A stretch of 64,000 nt of DNA from Candidatus Desulfosporosinus nitrosoreducens. Lineage in GTDB: Bacteria; Bacillota; Desulfitobacteriia; Desulfitobacteriales; Desulfitobacteriaceae. The stretch is taken from positions 1-64,000 of the forward strand of contig NZ_JAVHUW010000072.1 of NCBI RefSeq assembly GCF_030954495.1. Direction: 5' to 3'. This document shows positions 25,966 through 34,664 of the stretch, in pieces; the first letter of the stretch is position 1; each line of letters starts with the position of its first letter. The notes below the pieces were generated by a model. That model was not told where the DNA came from. It was given only the letters and a program-made list of their open reading frames with translations, and made no database searches. Both the position numbers and the translations under genes were made by a program.

Positions 25966-26745
25966 CTATTTAAAATATTTATCGAGATCTTCTTTACTTA
26001 ACCAGACCTCAAATTGACGTTGTAAATCGGCGCTAAACTGTGAAAAATAGTTATGGGCATAAACCATAATTTGAGGAAGTAAACGATCAGATTCACCAAT
26101 ATTTTTGCCCAGCCAATGACAATCTAAAATTAAATAAAAGGCCGTATCGGGTTCAGGCTCCAAAGCTAAAGCCTGCAGGAAATAAGCGGCGGCCTGGGCA
26201 AAATTCTCGGCATACTTTTCTTTAAAGCCTAACTCCAAAAGTTCATCTATGGATAACAATTCGCGAGAACCCTCCAAAATACACGGTTCCTCTTCCTCAT
26301 TGTCAACCGCCACGTCCTCTGCATCAATCCCATCTAATATTTTAACAGTCTCTAAAACTTCCGTAGACTCTAAATCGACAATTTCCTTTGCGACGGCGCC
26401 ATCTTTGTCCTCCGGATTTATTGGGTTCACCTTAATTTGTTCAATTATTTCCTGGTTATTCCTTGTTTCCGCATTGTTGTTTGTTTGGGAATACTTTTTA
26501 GGTCGCAGCTTAACTTTTATGATACTCGGCCAGAAAGCACCCACGAAGATCAGAACAGCCGTGGAAACAAACCACCAGCTTATCCGCCCGGATTGAAGGG
26601 CTCGAGGAAACACCATCACATCCCCACACAGAATAATGCCTATAAAAAAGGCACTCCGCTTGCTTAGGCCCCAAATGTTAGCTCGCCGGATCATAAACGA
26701 AATAAATGGAATACTTCCCAAAAAAACGACAAGTTCATATGTCAG
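25966..26745 (-). CDS. Membrane protein with TPR-like cytoplasmic tail, non-AUG start
   Basis: About 259 aa, family not recognised. Two or three hydrophobic segments fill the N-terminal ~70 residues. An acidic middle (AVDNEEEEPC) and a helical tail follow, with one TPR-like unit (NFAQAAAYFLQALALEPEPD). A TTG at 26719-26721 would cut into the first membrane helix and has no ribosome site. GGGAGG (26760-26755) points instead to CTG 26745 (9 nt) or ATT 26748 (6 nt), which restores a full helix (LTYELVVFLGSIPFISFMI). First of a cluster with the PRC-barrel and VanW genes. Confidence 0.65.
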   Translation of the reverse strand: MTYELVVFLGSIPFISFMIRRANIWGLSKRSAFFIGIILCGDVMVFPRALQSGRISWWFVSTAVLIFVGAFWPSIIKVKLRPKKYSQTNNNAETRNNQEIIEQIKVNPINPEDKDGAVAKEIVDLESTEVLETVKILDGIDAEDVAVDNEEEEPCILEGSRELLSIDELLELGFKEKYAENFAQAAAYFLQALALEPEPDTAFYLILDCHWLGKNIGESDRLLPQIMVYAHNYFSQFSADLQRQFEVWLSKEDLDKYFK

Positions 26746-27031
26746 AATATGGGACCTCCCTTCATCTCATCCAGTACATTCTCCATTTTAAGATTCGACA
26801 GAAGTTTACTTTCTCCTTCTTCTAAGGCTATAGTTTGCTAGGCAAACCTCAAGATGAAGACAAGCGGCGCGAAGGATTTTTAAAAGTTAAAGAGAATACT
26901 ATAATACTATCTAGAAATTTGTGTATTTGCTTTGGGAGAGCCTTTTGGCACTATAAACTTTATCTTAATTTTACGATCGATCAGTCTGAGCAAGCAGCTT
27001 CTCATAGACCATTGAATTTGGGGGCATCTTT

Positions 27032-28081
27032 ATGTTAGAATCTCAGCCATCTATTCAAGAAGACGAAACTAGACTAAGGCAGAAAATAGAAAGTTTGGAG
27101 AACCAACTAGAAGAGATTCGTCTGCAAACACACGTCTTATTGGATATTGCCCGTGCTTTGAACGCTTCCTTAGATACAGGCATTATCGCAGCAAATATCA
27201 TCAGCGCGATTGTCTCACTTATAAGTATCGATCGAGCCAGCGTTTGCCTTTATAAAGAAAAAAGTCAGGACTTCGAGGTTATCGGCGTTTTTGATTCCGG
27301 TACCCTTTCGCCGCTAATACCTTCCTATCTTGATTTTTCCTTTCTTAACCAAGTGTTAGCAGAAGGCGGAACATTTTATCGCATACCGCAAAAACCGCTC
27401 GATTGGGATTGGATATGCTGCCTTCCGCTCCAGAATGCCCAGCATAAAATTGGGAGCATCAACATACACGCTATTCGTCAATCTGAAATTACTTCGGAGC
27501 AAATGGAGTTCTTGGAAACTGTAGCCGGCCATGCTTCATCTGCTCTCGGAAATGCCCTCCTTTACGCTATTGTTGAACGCGAATCAATTACGGATGGCTT
27601 AACTCATATTTATAACCACCGTTATTTTCAGAAACGCCTGCGCGAACACATCTCACTTTGTCAACGGCGAAAACGCTCGGTCACCTTTGGTTTGCTGATC
27701 ATTGACGTCGATAATTTCAAGCAATTTAATGACCGTTATGGTCACCAATTCGGTGACACCGTACTTGTCACCATTGTTCGCGAACTTCGCAAGAATTTGC
27801 GCGAGGAAGACTTGATCGCCCGTTACGGAGGAGAAGAATTCGTCGTCCTGATACCGGAAGCAACGGAAAAAATCATGCTCCACATCAGCGAAAAGATTAG
27901 AGAAGTTGTTGAAAAGACACGAGTGCTTAATGTTCAAACAAATCAAGAAGTATCAGTTACCGTGAGCATCGGCGTAACTTTATGGCGCCCTTCCGACTCA
28001 CCAACCAGCTTAATCGCCCGCGCAGACCGCGCTCTTTATAAAGCCAAAAAGACAGGACGGAATCAAAGTGTTTATGAATAA
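27032..28081 (+). CDS. GAF-GGDEF diguanylate cyclase
   Basis: 349 aa. A short N-terminal coiled coil (10-35) is followed by a GAF-like sensor domain (about 35-175) and a GGDEF domain (185-349). The active-site motif is YGGEEF, and an REED allosteric I-site lies five residues upstream, so it should make c-di-GMP with product feedback. No membrane segment, so it is cytosolic. The GAF ligand is unknown. ATG 27032 has GGGGG 8 nt upstream. Confidence 0.92.
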   Translation: MLESQPSIQEDETRLRQKIESLENQLEEIRLQTHVLLDIARALNASLDTGIIAANIISAIVSLISIDRASVCLYKEKSQDFEVIGVFDSGTLSPLIPSYLDFSFLNQVLAEGGTFYRIPQKPLDWDWICCLPLQNAQHKIGSINIHAIRQSEITSEQMEFLETVAGHASSALGNALLYAIVERESITDGLTHIYNHRYFQKRLREHISLCQRRKRSVTFGLLIIDVDNFKQFNDRYGHQFGDTVLVTIVRELRKNLREEDLIARYGGEEFVVLIPEATEKIMLHISEKIREVVEKTRVLNVQTNQEVSVTVSIGVTLWRPSDSPTSLIARADRALYKAKKTGRNQSVYE

Positions 28082-28155
28082 TTAAGCAGACTTATCACCT
28101 TTTCAAGATTAGTTTAATACCTTTGAGGCCTGTTGTGTTGTATTTCCCGTTACAA

Positions 28156-28183
28156 AAAACTCCGCCCAAAGGCGAAGTTTTCA
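28156..28183 (+). terminator. Terminator of the GGDEF gene
   Basis: AAAACTCCGCC pairs with GGCGAAGTTTT with one mismatch and a 4-nt loop, ending in TTTTC. Confidence 0.6.
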
Positions 28184-28312
28184 AACGACTTGCTGATTTA
28201 AATTTCATTTTATCCATGTCGATGATTAAGCTTCCTGAATTTGCCCAGCCTTTAGTTAGTGATTAAACTCACTTTCCCAAAGTCTAACTTTTCTCAATCT
28301 TCAAGCCAAACC

Positions 28313-28927
28313 TCACCCCCAGACAGTGCCCTGGTCTTGAAATTTTACTTGTTTGCGCGTAAAGTCTTCCACCCATTGTCTAAATAATTCAGTTTGGGTC
28401 TCAGGAACAGAAACCGTAAGCTCTACAGCAGCACCAAATTCCTCATTTTGGATAGGCCAATGGCGTTGATGGAATTGATATTTCAGCGGTTCATACCAAT
28501 CATAGGGTATACACAAACGATAGCGATGAAAAAGAGTCAATTTAACTAATTCCACATCGGTAAAAACTTGCCGGGCTGTACTGCCATAAGCCCTGGTTAA
28601 CCCGCCTGTGCCTAAAAGTATCCCGCCAAAATATCTTACCACGACCACTAAAACATTCCAGACATTTTGGTGTTGAAGAAAATCTAAAACCGGACGGCCG
28701 CCGGTTCCCTGCGGTTCGCCGTCATCAGAGGCTTTTTCAACAGCACCTTTATGCAAACGATAAGCATAAACATAATGACGGGCATTGGGGTACTCTTCTC
28801 GAATTCTTACCATTGCGGAATTTATTCCGTCCATAGTTTGAACTGGCACTCCAACCCCAATAAAGCGGGATTTTTCAATGGTTTGTTCAACTGTTATTGC
28901 CCGCGGAAGTGAAAAAAAACCTTCCAC
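28313..28927 (-). CDS. YigZ/IMPACT family protein (UPF0029)
   Basis: 204 aa. The N-terminal IMPACT domain carries the family core: KSRFIGVGVPV, YPNARHYVYAYRL, SDDGEPQGTGGRPVLDFL and VVVVRYFGGILLGTGGLTRAYG. A smaller C-terminal ferredoxin-like domain follows. These proteins are linked to translation in eukaryotes; the bacterial role is unclear. GTG start 28927, two bases after the thioesterase stop, so the two genes are coupled. Confidence 0.92.
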   Translation of the reverse strand: MEGFFSLPRAITVEQTIEKSRFIGVGVPVQTMDGINSAMVRIREEYPNARHYVYAYRLHKGAVEKASDDGEPQGTGGRPVLDFLQHQNVWNVLVVVVRYFGGILLGTGGLTRAYGSTARQVFTDVELVKLTLFHRYRLCIPYDWYEPLKYQFHQRHWPIQNEEFGAAVELTVSVPETQTELFRQWVEDFTRKQVKFQDQGTVWG

Positions 28928-28929
28928 GG

Positions 28930-29328
28930 TTAAGACCTCTGATTCCGGTTCCGGGCTTTGATTAAAAAGGGTTCGCTATCAATAATGAAGCGTTCGTGCT
29001 TGCCCGCTCCGATCTGCCCGGCTTCGTCACTGGCTTCCACTGCAAAGACTAAACGCCTGCGGTCTATTTCTAGGAGTTCTGCCGCCGCAGTTACTTTAAC
29101 TCCCACAGGACTTGCCGCAGTGTGAGTGATAGTCAACGACGTCCCTACGCTCGACTGGCCTTCAGCCAATTCGAGTGCGTTTACAGCTGCCTGTTCCATG
29201 AGCGCAACCATAGCAGGCGTTGCAAATACTTCCAAGCTGCCGCTTCCCATAGCCTTAGCAGTATTCGCCGCAGTCACTACTGTTTGAGCATAACCTTTTG
29301 CTCCGATATGTATGGTCAAACTAAACAC
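28930..29328 (-). CDS. FlK-like hotdog-fold thioesterase
   Basis: 132 aa. FATPAMVALMEQAAVNALELAEGQSSVGTSLTITH matches the active-site helix and flanks of fluoroacetyl-CoA thioesterase-like (hotdog fold) proteins, with the catalytic Thr, Glu and His positions apparently kept. It probably hydrolyses a small acyl-CoA; fluoroacetyl-CoA itself is unlikely as the natural substrate. Start could be GTG 29328 or the TTG at 29319, which has better spacing from AAGGA. Confidence 0.8.
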   Translation of the reverse strand: MFSLTIHIGAKGYAQTVVTAANTAKAMGSGSLEVFATPAMVALMEQAAVNALELAEGQSSVGTSLTITHTAASPVGVKVTAAAELLEIDRRRLVFAVEASDEAGQIGAGKHERFIIDSEPFLIKARNRNQRS

Positions 29329-29431
29329 ATCCTTAACTAAATTTAAGTTTATTCTATCACAAACAAAGTAGTGTGTGAATTTATCACAACACTACTTTGA
29401 TCTGAATTTGCTGATCCTTTAACTGTAAAAA

Positions 29432-29557
29432 TTACATTTTGGCTAACCAAAAACCAATATAGCCAACTACTATGATACCTACAACATGCAAGACCCACCA
29501 ACCGGTTCGAAATGCTCCCCAGGTTCCTAACTCAATGCGATCACGCAATTCGGCCAT
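29432..29557 (-). CDS. 41-aa membrane peptide
   Basis: Short ORF: an amphipathic N-terminus (MAELRDRIELGTWGAFRTG) and one hydrophobic helix (WWVLHVVGIIVVGYIGFW) ending LAKM. AAGGGTGAT, a good match to the 16S 3' end, lies 5 nt before the ATG. It lies 18 bp downstream of the CBS gene on the same strand, so it is probably co-transcribed. No function known to me. Confidence 0.68.
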   Translation of the reverse strand: MAELRDRIELGTWGAFRTGWWVLHVVGIIVVGYIGFWLAKM

Positions 29558-29575
29558 TAGGCATCACCCTTTCCC

Positions 29576-30007
29576 TTAGTTCCAATTTTGATGAGCGCCT
29601 TGCGAAATATCGCTCAGGGCATCCCCGGCCTCATTAACATGAATCCTTTCGACAGCCATATCCCCAATAGCCAAAATCCCTGCTAATCTGCCTTGATCCA
29701 CAACAGGCAGCCGTCTAACCTGATATCTGGACATTAAATCTGCCGCTTCATGAACATCCTGATCAGAAGAAACACTTACCACTTTTCTGCTCATGATGTC
29801 TTGGGCCAAAGTATTTTTACAATCTTGCCCCTGGGCAATAACATTCAACACAATATCTCTATCTGTAATGATGCCCACCACTTTATTGTCATCACAAATG
29901 GGAATTGAGCCAACATCCTCTTTTTTCATCAATTGCGCCACCTCAACTACCGAGGCCTTCGGTCCCACCCAATCAACAGAGCTGGTCATGACATCACGAA
30001 CTTTCAT
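29576..30007 (-). CDS. CBS domain pair protein
   Basis: 143 aa consisting of two CBS motifs (about 1-60 and 70-128: VRDVMTSSVDWVGPKASVVEVAQLMKKEDVGSIPICDD and a second IMSRKVVSVSSDQDVHEAADLM). Such stand-alone pairs bind adenine nucleotides and sense energy state. Its partner is unknown. GGAGGGACTAGC precedes the ATG. Confidence 0.9.
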   Translation of the reverse strand: MKVRDVMTSSVDWVGPKASVVEVAQLMKKEDVGSIPICDDNKVVGIITDRDIVLNVIAQGQDCKNTLAQDIMSRKVVSVSSDQDVHEAADLMSRYQVRRLPVVDQGRLAGILAIGDMAVERIHVNEAGDALSDISQGAHQNWN

Positions 30008-30113
30008 GCTAGTCCCTCCTAAACTTATTTTTAGAACAAATTTATTATGTACATTCTTAACAAAACCATGCTTGGTAATTAAGGGTTATTTGGTCAAAAA
30101 TACTTTCCGACAA

Positions 30114-30137
30114 TAAAAAAGAGCTGAATAACAGCTC
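30114..30137 (-). terminator. menG terminator
   Basis: On minus, GAGCTG-TTATT-CAGCTC is followed by TTTTTTATTG, 30 nt after the menG stop. Confidence 0.85.
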
Positions 30138-30168
30138 AGGAACAATGGGAAACGATTTGAAATTGCCT

Positions 30169-30894
30169 CTAACTATGACCAGGCTTTGTCCCTGAAACGA
30201 CAGCGACAACACCGCCCGCTAAATTCAAAAACTTTGTTTCTAAAAGGCCACATTCGGAAAAGATCCGAGCAAGTTCCTGCTGGGAGGGAAATTCCACAGC
30301 GGAATCATGCAAATATTGATAAGCACTCGCTTTCTTGGCCCAAATTTGGCCCATTAAAGGAACCAGCTTTTCAAAATATAACCAGTATACCTGTTTAAAA
30401 ACCGGAAGCGATGGCTTGGCCATATCCAAAGAAACGACTTTCCCTCCCGGCTTTACGACTCTCGTCATTTCCTGAATACCTCTCCGCAAATCCGGCAGGT
30501 TTCGCAGTCCCCAGCCCACAGTTACACCATCAAAAGAATGATCAGGAAAGGGAAGTTCCATGGCATTCCCCTGGATAAATTGAATCTGCTTTTTTTCTGA
30601 AGATTGCTCCAGCGTGTGGCGGGCCACATCAAGCATTTTCCGGGAGAAGTCCAAGCCAGTCACGCTGCCTTCATTTCCTACTGCTTTGCCAAGTTCTTGG
30701 GAAAGCTGACCGGTCCCACAGCAAACATCCAGGATATTCATCCCTCTTCGAGCGCCGACTCGCTGAACCGCTATGCGCCGCCAACGTTTGTCCATTCCCA
30801 GACTCATCAAGCTATTCATCAAATCGTAATGGCCGGCAATCGTGTTAAAAGTCTCTTGAACATAGGCAGCTTTATCTTTTCCTGAAAAATCCAT
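30169..30894 (-). CDS. menG: Demethylmenaquinone methyltransferase
   Basis: 241-aa class I SAM methyltransferase of the UbiE/MenG type, doing the last step of menaquinone synthesis. Visible are VQETFNTIAGHYDLMNSLMS at the N-terminus, the SAM motif ILDVCCGTGQLS, VTGLDFSRKML, VTVGWGLRNLPD and MTRVVKPGGKVVSLDMAKP. AGGGAGAAAGTAT precedes the ATG. It is unlinked to mqnA but in the same pathway. Confidence 0.95.
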   Translation of the reverse strand: MDFSGKDKAAYVQETFNTIAGHYDLMNSLMSLGMDKRWRRIAVQRVGARRGMNILDVCCGTGQLSQELGKAVGNEGSVTGLDFSRKMLDVARHTLEQSSEKKQIQFIQGNAMELPFPDHSFDGVTVGWGLRNLPDLRRGIQEMTRVVKPGGKVVSLDMAKPSLPVFKQVYWLYFEKLVPLMGQIWAKKASAYQYLHDSAVEFPSQQELARIFSECGLLETKFLNLAGGVVAVVSGTKPGHS

Positions 30895-31008
30895 ATACTT
30901 TCTCCCTATCTTTTGCTCATGTTCTCCATAGTATTAGACATTCCTATCAATAATACGCGATCATTTACCCATTGTCCAGGCTGCTTGAGATTGTGCAAAC
31001 CGAAAAAT

Positions 31009-31051
31009 GAAAGAGAAGGAAAGATTTGCCCAAGCAGTTCCTTCCTTCTCG
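31009..31051 (-). terminator. Terminator of the TetR gene
   Basis: GAGAAGGAA (on minus) pairs with TTCCTTCTC across a long loop and runs into TTTCATTTTTC. Confidence 0.65.
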
Positions 31052-31057
31052 CCTGTT

Positions 31058-31681
31058 TCAGTTCAATGTATCCTTTGTAAGGAGCTCGGTTTTACGGTCT
31101 TGGATTTTAAAGGCACCACACATCAGATCAAAAACAACTTCTTCCATTCCCTGTAACGACCGTGGTTTTTTAGAAATAACCCAATCACTGATCATCGCAT
31201 CAAGGGTTCCGAAAAACATTTGCCGTCCCACTTTCACTTCGCTTAAAACCATAACTCCTTTGCTGACACCTTCCGTTAAAACCTGTTCAATGATCTGAAA
31301 ATACTCCCGCAAAGGTCCGGAGATAGCTTCACGAATGTCCGGGTTGGATTGTCGGAGCTCAATTTGCGTAAACATAGCCAGAGACCGGTTCTCTTGCATA
31401 TATCTCAAGTGAGTTCTAATAATACACATTAATTGTTCCTGAGTAGTTTGACATTTAGCTGTTTCCTGACGGATCTCATTAATAAATTGCCCCATCCGTT
31501 CTTGAAAAAGACTAATCAGGATATCTTCCTTATTCTTAAAATATAAATAAATAGTGCCATCGGCAACGCCGGCTAATTTAGCAATTTTGGAGATTTGACT
31601 GTTAAAAAACCCGTATTCCGCGAAAGCCTCTGTTGCCGCGTCCAAAATCGCCTGATATTTTTCCTCACGGGGTCTACTCAT
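31058..31681 (-). CDS. TetR family transcriptional regulator
   Basis: 207 aa. The N-terminal helix-turn-helix (7-53) reads YQAILDAATEAFAEYGFFNSQISKIAKLAGVADGTIYLYFKNKEDIL, typical of TetR. The C-terminal part, including FFGTLDAMISDWVISKKPRSL, resembles the FadR-type TetR regulators of fatty-acid degradation. No target gene is adjacent. It lies after feoC on the same strand but has its own GAAGGGAG ribosome site and terminator. Confidence 0.88.
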   Translation of the reverse strand: MSRPREEKYQAILDAATEAFAEYGFFNSQISKIAKLAGVADGTIYLYFKNKEDILISLFQERMGQFINEIRQETAKCQTTQEQLMCIIRTHLRYMQENRSLAMFTQIELRQSNPDIREAISGPLREYFQIIEQVLTEGVSKGVMVLSEVKVGRQMFFGTLDAMISDWVISKKPRSLQGMEEVVFDLMCGAFKIQDRKTELLTKDTLN

Positions 31682-31770
31682 TTAGAACCGGGCTCCCTTC
31701 ACCTTCACTAAAAAATCTTACGCCAATACCAGACTAAATCATATCATATTTCTAAGCTTTCTCAAATACT

Positions 31771-32058
31771 TCACTTCTGGCTGGTATCGGCAAGAGCTGC
31801 CCCGCGTTCGGTAAGTGCCCAAAAAGAGTACACTTCGGAAGAAGCAAATCCGCACCCTTCACAGGATCTGCCGGATTTGTCCGACTCACAGCTGCCGCTG
31901 CAAGTCTGCCCATACATTTCTCTGCGCACATAACCCATGTGCTCCATTTGTTTTAAAGCGCTTTCTAGTTCTTTGGGCGAGGAATTTAGTTCATGAGCCA
32001 ATTGCGTCATGGATACTGATTCTTTACGAGCTAAAGCATTCAAGATGCGGGTAAGCAA
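31771..32058 (-). CDS. feoC: FeoC-like winged-helix protein
   Basis: 95 aa. A winged helix (SLLTRILNALARKESVSMTQLAHELNSSPKELESALKQMEHMGYV) is followed by a Cys cluster (CSGSCESDKSGRSCEGC), as in FeoC proteins that may bind an Fe-S cluster and control FeoB. Start TTG 32058 is set by GGAGGTGA 8 nt upstream; a TTG at 32073 overlaps that site. It is 30 bp downstream of feoB. Confidence 0.82.
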   Translation of the reverse strand: MLTRILNALARKESVSMTQLAHELNSSPKELESALKQMEHMGYVRREMYGQTCSGSCESDKSGRSCEGCGFASSEVYSFWALTERGAALADTSQK

Positions 32059-32087
32059 GGAACTCACCTCCAATGGTTCGCAATTTA

Positions 32088-34178
32088 TTATTGAAACCCT
32101 AAGGCAAGGCCGGCATGAAAAACAATCCAGCCCACAACAAAACTTAAAACCAGATTATAAGCAACTCCGAAGCCGGTCCAACGCAGGCTTGCCGACTCCT
32201 TATGCGTAGTTACCACCGATGCCAGACAGGGAATGTACAACATGTATACGACCAAAAAGGTATAGGCCCGCAAGGGAGACATAGCCCCCGTCATTGCCTG
32301 AGCAATAGACTGGGAAGCATCGGCGGCGACACCATACAAGATCCCGAGCGTTGACAATGTTGTTTCCTTCGCCGTAAAACCAAAAACAACGGCAACCATA
32401 ATTCTCCAGTCAAAGCCCAAAGGCCGCCCGATAAATGACAGCAAGCCTCCCATTTTACCGGCCCAGGTTGACTCCATAGGAACCCCTTGGGGAAAAGAGC
32501 TTAACACCCAGACCACAATCGAAGCGGCCAGGATAAATGTCCACGCTCTTTTGAGAAAGGTATAAGTTTTATGCCAGGTCGGCCACAAAACATTGCGCAA
32601 TGTCGGCAGATGGTAGAGAGGCAGCTCCATAACAAAGGCCGACCGTTCCTTCTGATTGACAACTTTTCTCATCAGCAGAGCGGAAAACATGACGAGCAGC
32701 ATACTTATAAACATAAGACTCAACATAGCAATGGCCCCGCGAGTCCCAGGAAAAAATGCCGCCACAACGGCGCTCATGACACCTAAGCGCGGGACACAGG
32801 GAATTAAAGGATTTAACAAAATGGTAACTAAGCGATCTTTCGGATCTTCAAGAGTTCTTGTCGCCATAATCCCAGGAACATTACAGCCAAAGCTCGACAC
32901 CAAGGAAAAAAAGGATTTCCCATGCAGACCCATTAATTGCATCATGCGATCTCCTAAAAAAGCCGCCCGAGCTAAATATCCGCTGTCCTGCAAAAAAGAA
33001 AAGAAAGCAAAAAAAATAGCAATTTGAGGGACAAACGCTAAAACCGCACCAACTCCCGCGAAAATTCCATCTCGTATTAAGCTCGTCAGAAAATCAGGAG
33101 CGTGAATCAATTGTAAGGCATTCACTAAAAGGTCGGCGACCCAAGCCATACCTTGGGAAACAGCATCACCTAAAGGAGCGCTGGCAATAAAAGACGCCCA
33201 AAAAACAAGCGCCAGAATAAGTATCATGATTGGATAACCCCAGACCGGTGAAAGAATCCAGCGGTCCAAGGAATCCGTACGGCTGGGCCTCTTCAGGGCT
33301 TCCTGAGTCATAAACTTCGGCAGAATCCTGGATATGTAGCTATATTTGGCGTCTGCAAAAGCCATCTCGAAATGATCCTTAGTCCATCCTTCTTTTTCGT
33401 AAGCCAGAAGCAAATCCTCGCCGGGAAGTTCTGAAGCCTCCCGCAGTTCATACTTTAAAGCATCACCGGAATCACAGCAGGATTCACGGCTTGTGGGCAG
33501 CAAAGGTTTAGAAGGGGCAACCGCTTTCCATTCCTGTCCAACCTCAGGATCTCTCTCTAAACGTTTAAGAGCCAGCCAACGCAAGGGATAGCGCGAGGCC
33601 CAGGATGTTTTCTTCAGCAAGTCTTCCATCGCTCGGATCTTCTGTTCAAGTTCATCAGGATAGGGCACTTCACTTGTTAAAGGATCATTCGGCAACGAGC
33701 CAATTTTGATCGCTTCTGTTAAAAAATCTTCAATGCCTATCCCTTTAGCCGCCACTATTTCTACCGCTGTCACATTTAAAGCTTTAGCTAATTCAGCGGT
33801 ATCGATGGTTATTCCTCCGGACCTGGCCAGGTCCATCATATTAAGCCCGATAACTACGCGAGGCGCCAGCTCAAGAATCTGGAGCACCAGGTAGAGATTG
33901 CGTTCAATATTGGAAGCGTCGACCAAAGCCATGACTACGTCCGGCTTTTCACGCAGAATATATTCCCGGGTCACAATCTCTTCTTGCGTATAAGCTGTTA
34001 AACTATAGGTTCCCGGAAGGTCTATCAATTCAATTTCACGATTGTCTCTACGAATAATCCCTGATTTACGTTCAACAGTTTTTCCCGCCCAGTTTCCAAC
34101 CTGTTGATTAGATCCGGTCAGAGCATTAAAAACTGTACTCTTTCCAACATTCGGATTGCCCACAAGAGCAATTTTCAT
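32088..34178 (-). CDS. feoB: Ferrous iron transporter FeoB
   Basis: 696 aa. An N-terminal GTPase domain has G1 GNPNVGKST (7-15), G3 DLPGTYS and G4 NMMD. A cytoplasmic spacer and a C-terminal multi-helix membrane domain follow, with the two inverted Gate regions (FLQDSGYLARAAFLGDRMM and later VFGFTAKETTLSTLG). It imports Fe(II). ATG 34178 has GGGAGG 9 nt upstream; the frame is open to 34205 without similarity. Second gene of the Fur-controlled feoABC operon. Confidence 0.96.
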   Translation of the reverse strand: MKIALVGNPNVGKSTVFNALTGSNQQVGNWAGKTVERKSGIIRRDNREIELIDLPGTYSLTAYTQEEIVTREYILREKPDVVMALVDASNIERNLYLVLQILELAPRVVIGLNMMDLARSGGITIDTAELAKALNVTAVEIVAAKGIGIEDFLTEAIKIGSLPNDPLTSEVPYPDELEQKIRAMEDLLKKTSWASRYPLRWLALKRLERDPEVGQEWKAVAPSKPLLPTSRESCCDSGDALKYELREASELPGEDLLLAYEKEGWTKDHFEMAFADAKYSYISRILPKFMTQEALKRPSRTDSLDRWILSPVWGYPIMILILALVFWASFIASAPLGDAVSQGMAWVADLLVNALQLIHAPDFLTSLIRDGIFAGVGAVLAFVPQIAIFFAFFSFLQDSGYLARAAFLGDRMMQLMGLHGKSFFSLVSSFGCNVPGIMATRTLEDPKDRLVTILLNPLIPCVPRLGVMSAVVAAFFPGTRGAIAMLSLMFISMLLVMFSALLMRKVVNQKERSAFVMELPLYHLPTLRNVLWPTWHKTYTFLKRAWTFILAASIVVWVLSSFPQGVPMESTWAGKMGGLLSFIGRPLGFDWRIMVAVVFGFTAKETTLSTLGILYGVAADASQSIAQAMTGAMSPLRAYTFLVVYMLYIPCLASVVTTHKESASLRWTGFGVAYNLVLSFVVGWIVFHAGLALGFQ

Positions 34179-34256
34179 GGCAAGCCGCCTCCCTTTATAA
34201 AGCATTGATCACTTATGTCTAAGCGGCAACGAGAATCAATTACCTATTTTAATCCG

Positions 34257-34523
34257 TCAACGGCTGGCTAAGGAATGTTCGATCCGCTCCTGTTTAGGGC
34301 CTGAAACAATTATTTTAGCACATTCTCCCCGACGCATCGCTAAATAGTAGCCTTTAAGACGAATCTGAAGCGGACCTCCCATCGGAGCGCAACGGACAAC
34401 TTCCAGTTCGACACCTGGCACAATTCCCATATCCATCATCCGGCGGCGCAGTGCTCCTCCACCGTTGATACGCTCTACACATGCTCGTTCTCCGGGTTTT
34501 AGATCCCCAAGATAGCGTTCCAT
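34257..34523 (-). CDS. feoA: Ferrous iron transport protein A
   Basis: 88-aa SH3-like FeoA protein: YLGDLKPGERACVERINGGGALRRRMMDMGIVPGVELEVV and a C-terminal LAMRRGECAKIIV. It supports FeoB on the cytoplasmic side. First gene of the operon, about 70 nt after the transcription start expected from the promoter at 34601-34629. Confidence 0.94.
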   Translation of the reverse strand: MERYLGDLKPGERACVERINGGGALRRRMMDMGIVPGVELEVVRCAPMGGPLQIRLKGYYLAMRRGECAKIIVSGPKQERIEHSLASR

Positions 34524-34545
34524 TGTTAATCACCCCCGGTTAAAC

Positions 34546-34560
34546 TGATAATCATTCTCA
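34546..34560 (-). promoter_or_regulatory. Fur box 1 of the feo operon
   Basis: TGAGAAT-G-ATTATCA on minus matches the 7-1-7 Fur consensus (TGATAAT-N-ATTATCA) at 13 of 14 positions. It lies in the leader between the promoter and feoA. Confidence 0.85.
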
Positions 34561-34579
34561 TTATGAATCAGCACTTAAT

Positions 34580-34594
34580 TGAGAATTTATCTCA
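34580..34594 (-). promoter_or_regulatory. Fur-like box 2 of the feo operon
   Basis: TGAGATA-A-ATTCTCA (minus) is a second, weaker 7-1-7 palindrome that overlaps the expected transcription start. Confidence 0.55.
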
Positions 34595-34600
34595 TTTATT

Positions 34601-34629
34601 AGAATACTCTTCTTTCTTTTCCTTGTCAA
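34601..34629 (-). promoter_or_regulatory. feo promoter
   Basis: TTGACA (34629-34624), 17-bp spacer, TATTCT (34606-34601). Confidence 0.8.
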
Positions 34630-34664
34630 TAATCAATTATCTCCCTAGTCGTTTTATGTCGGCT

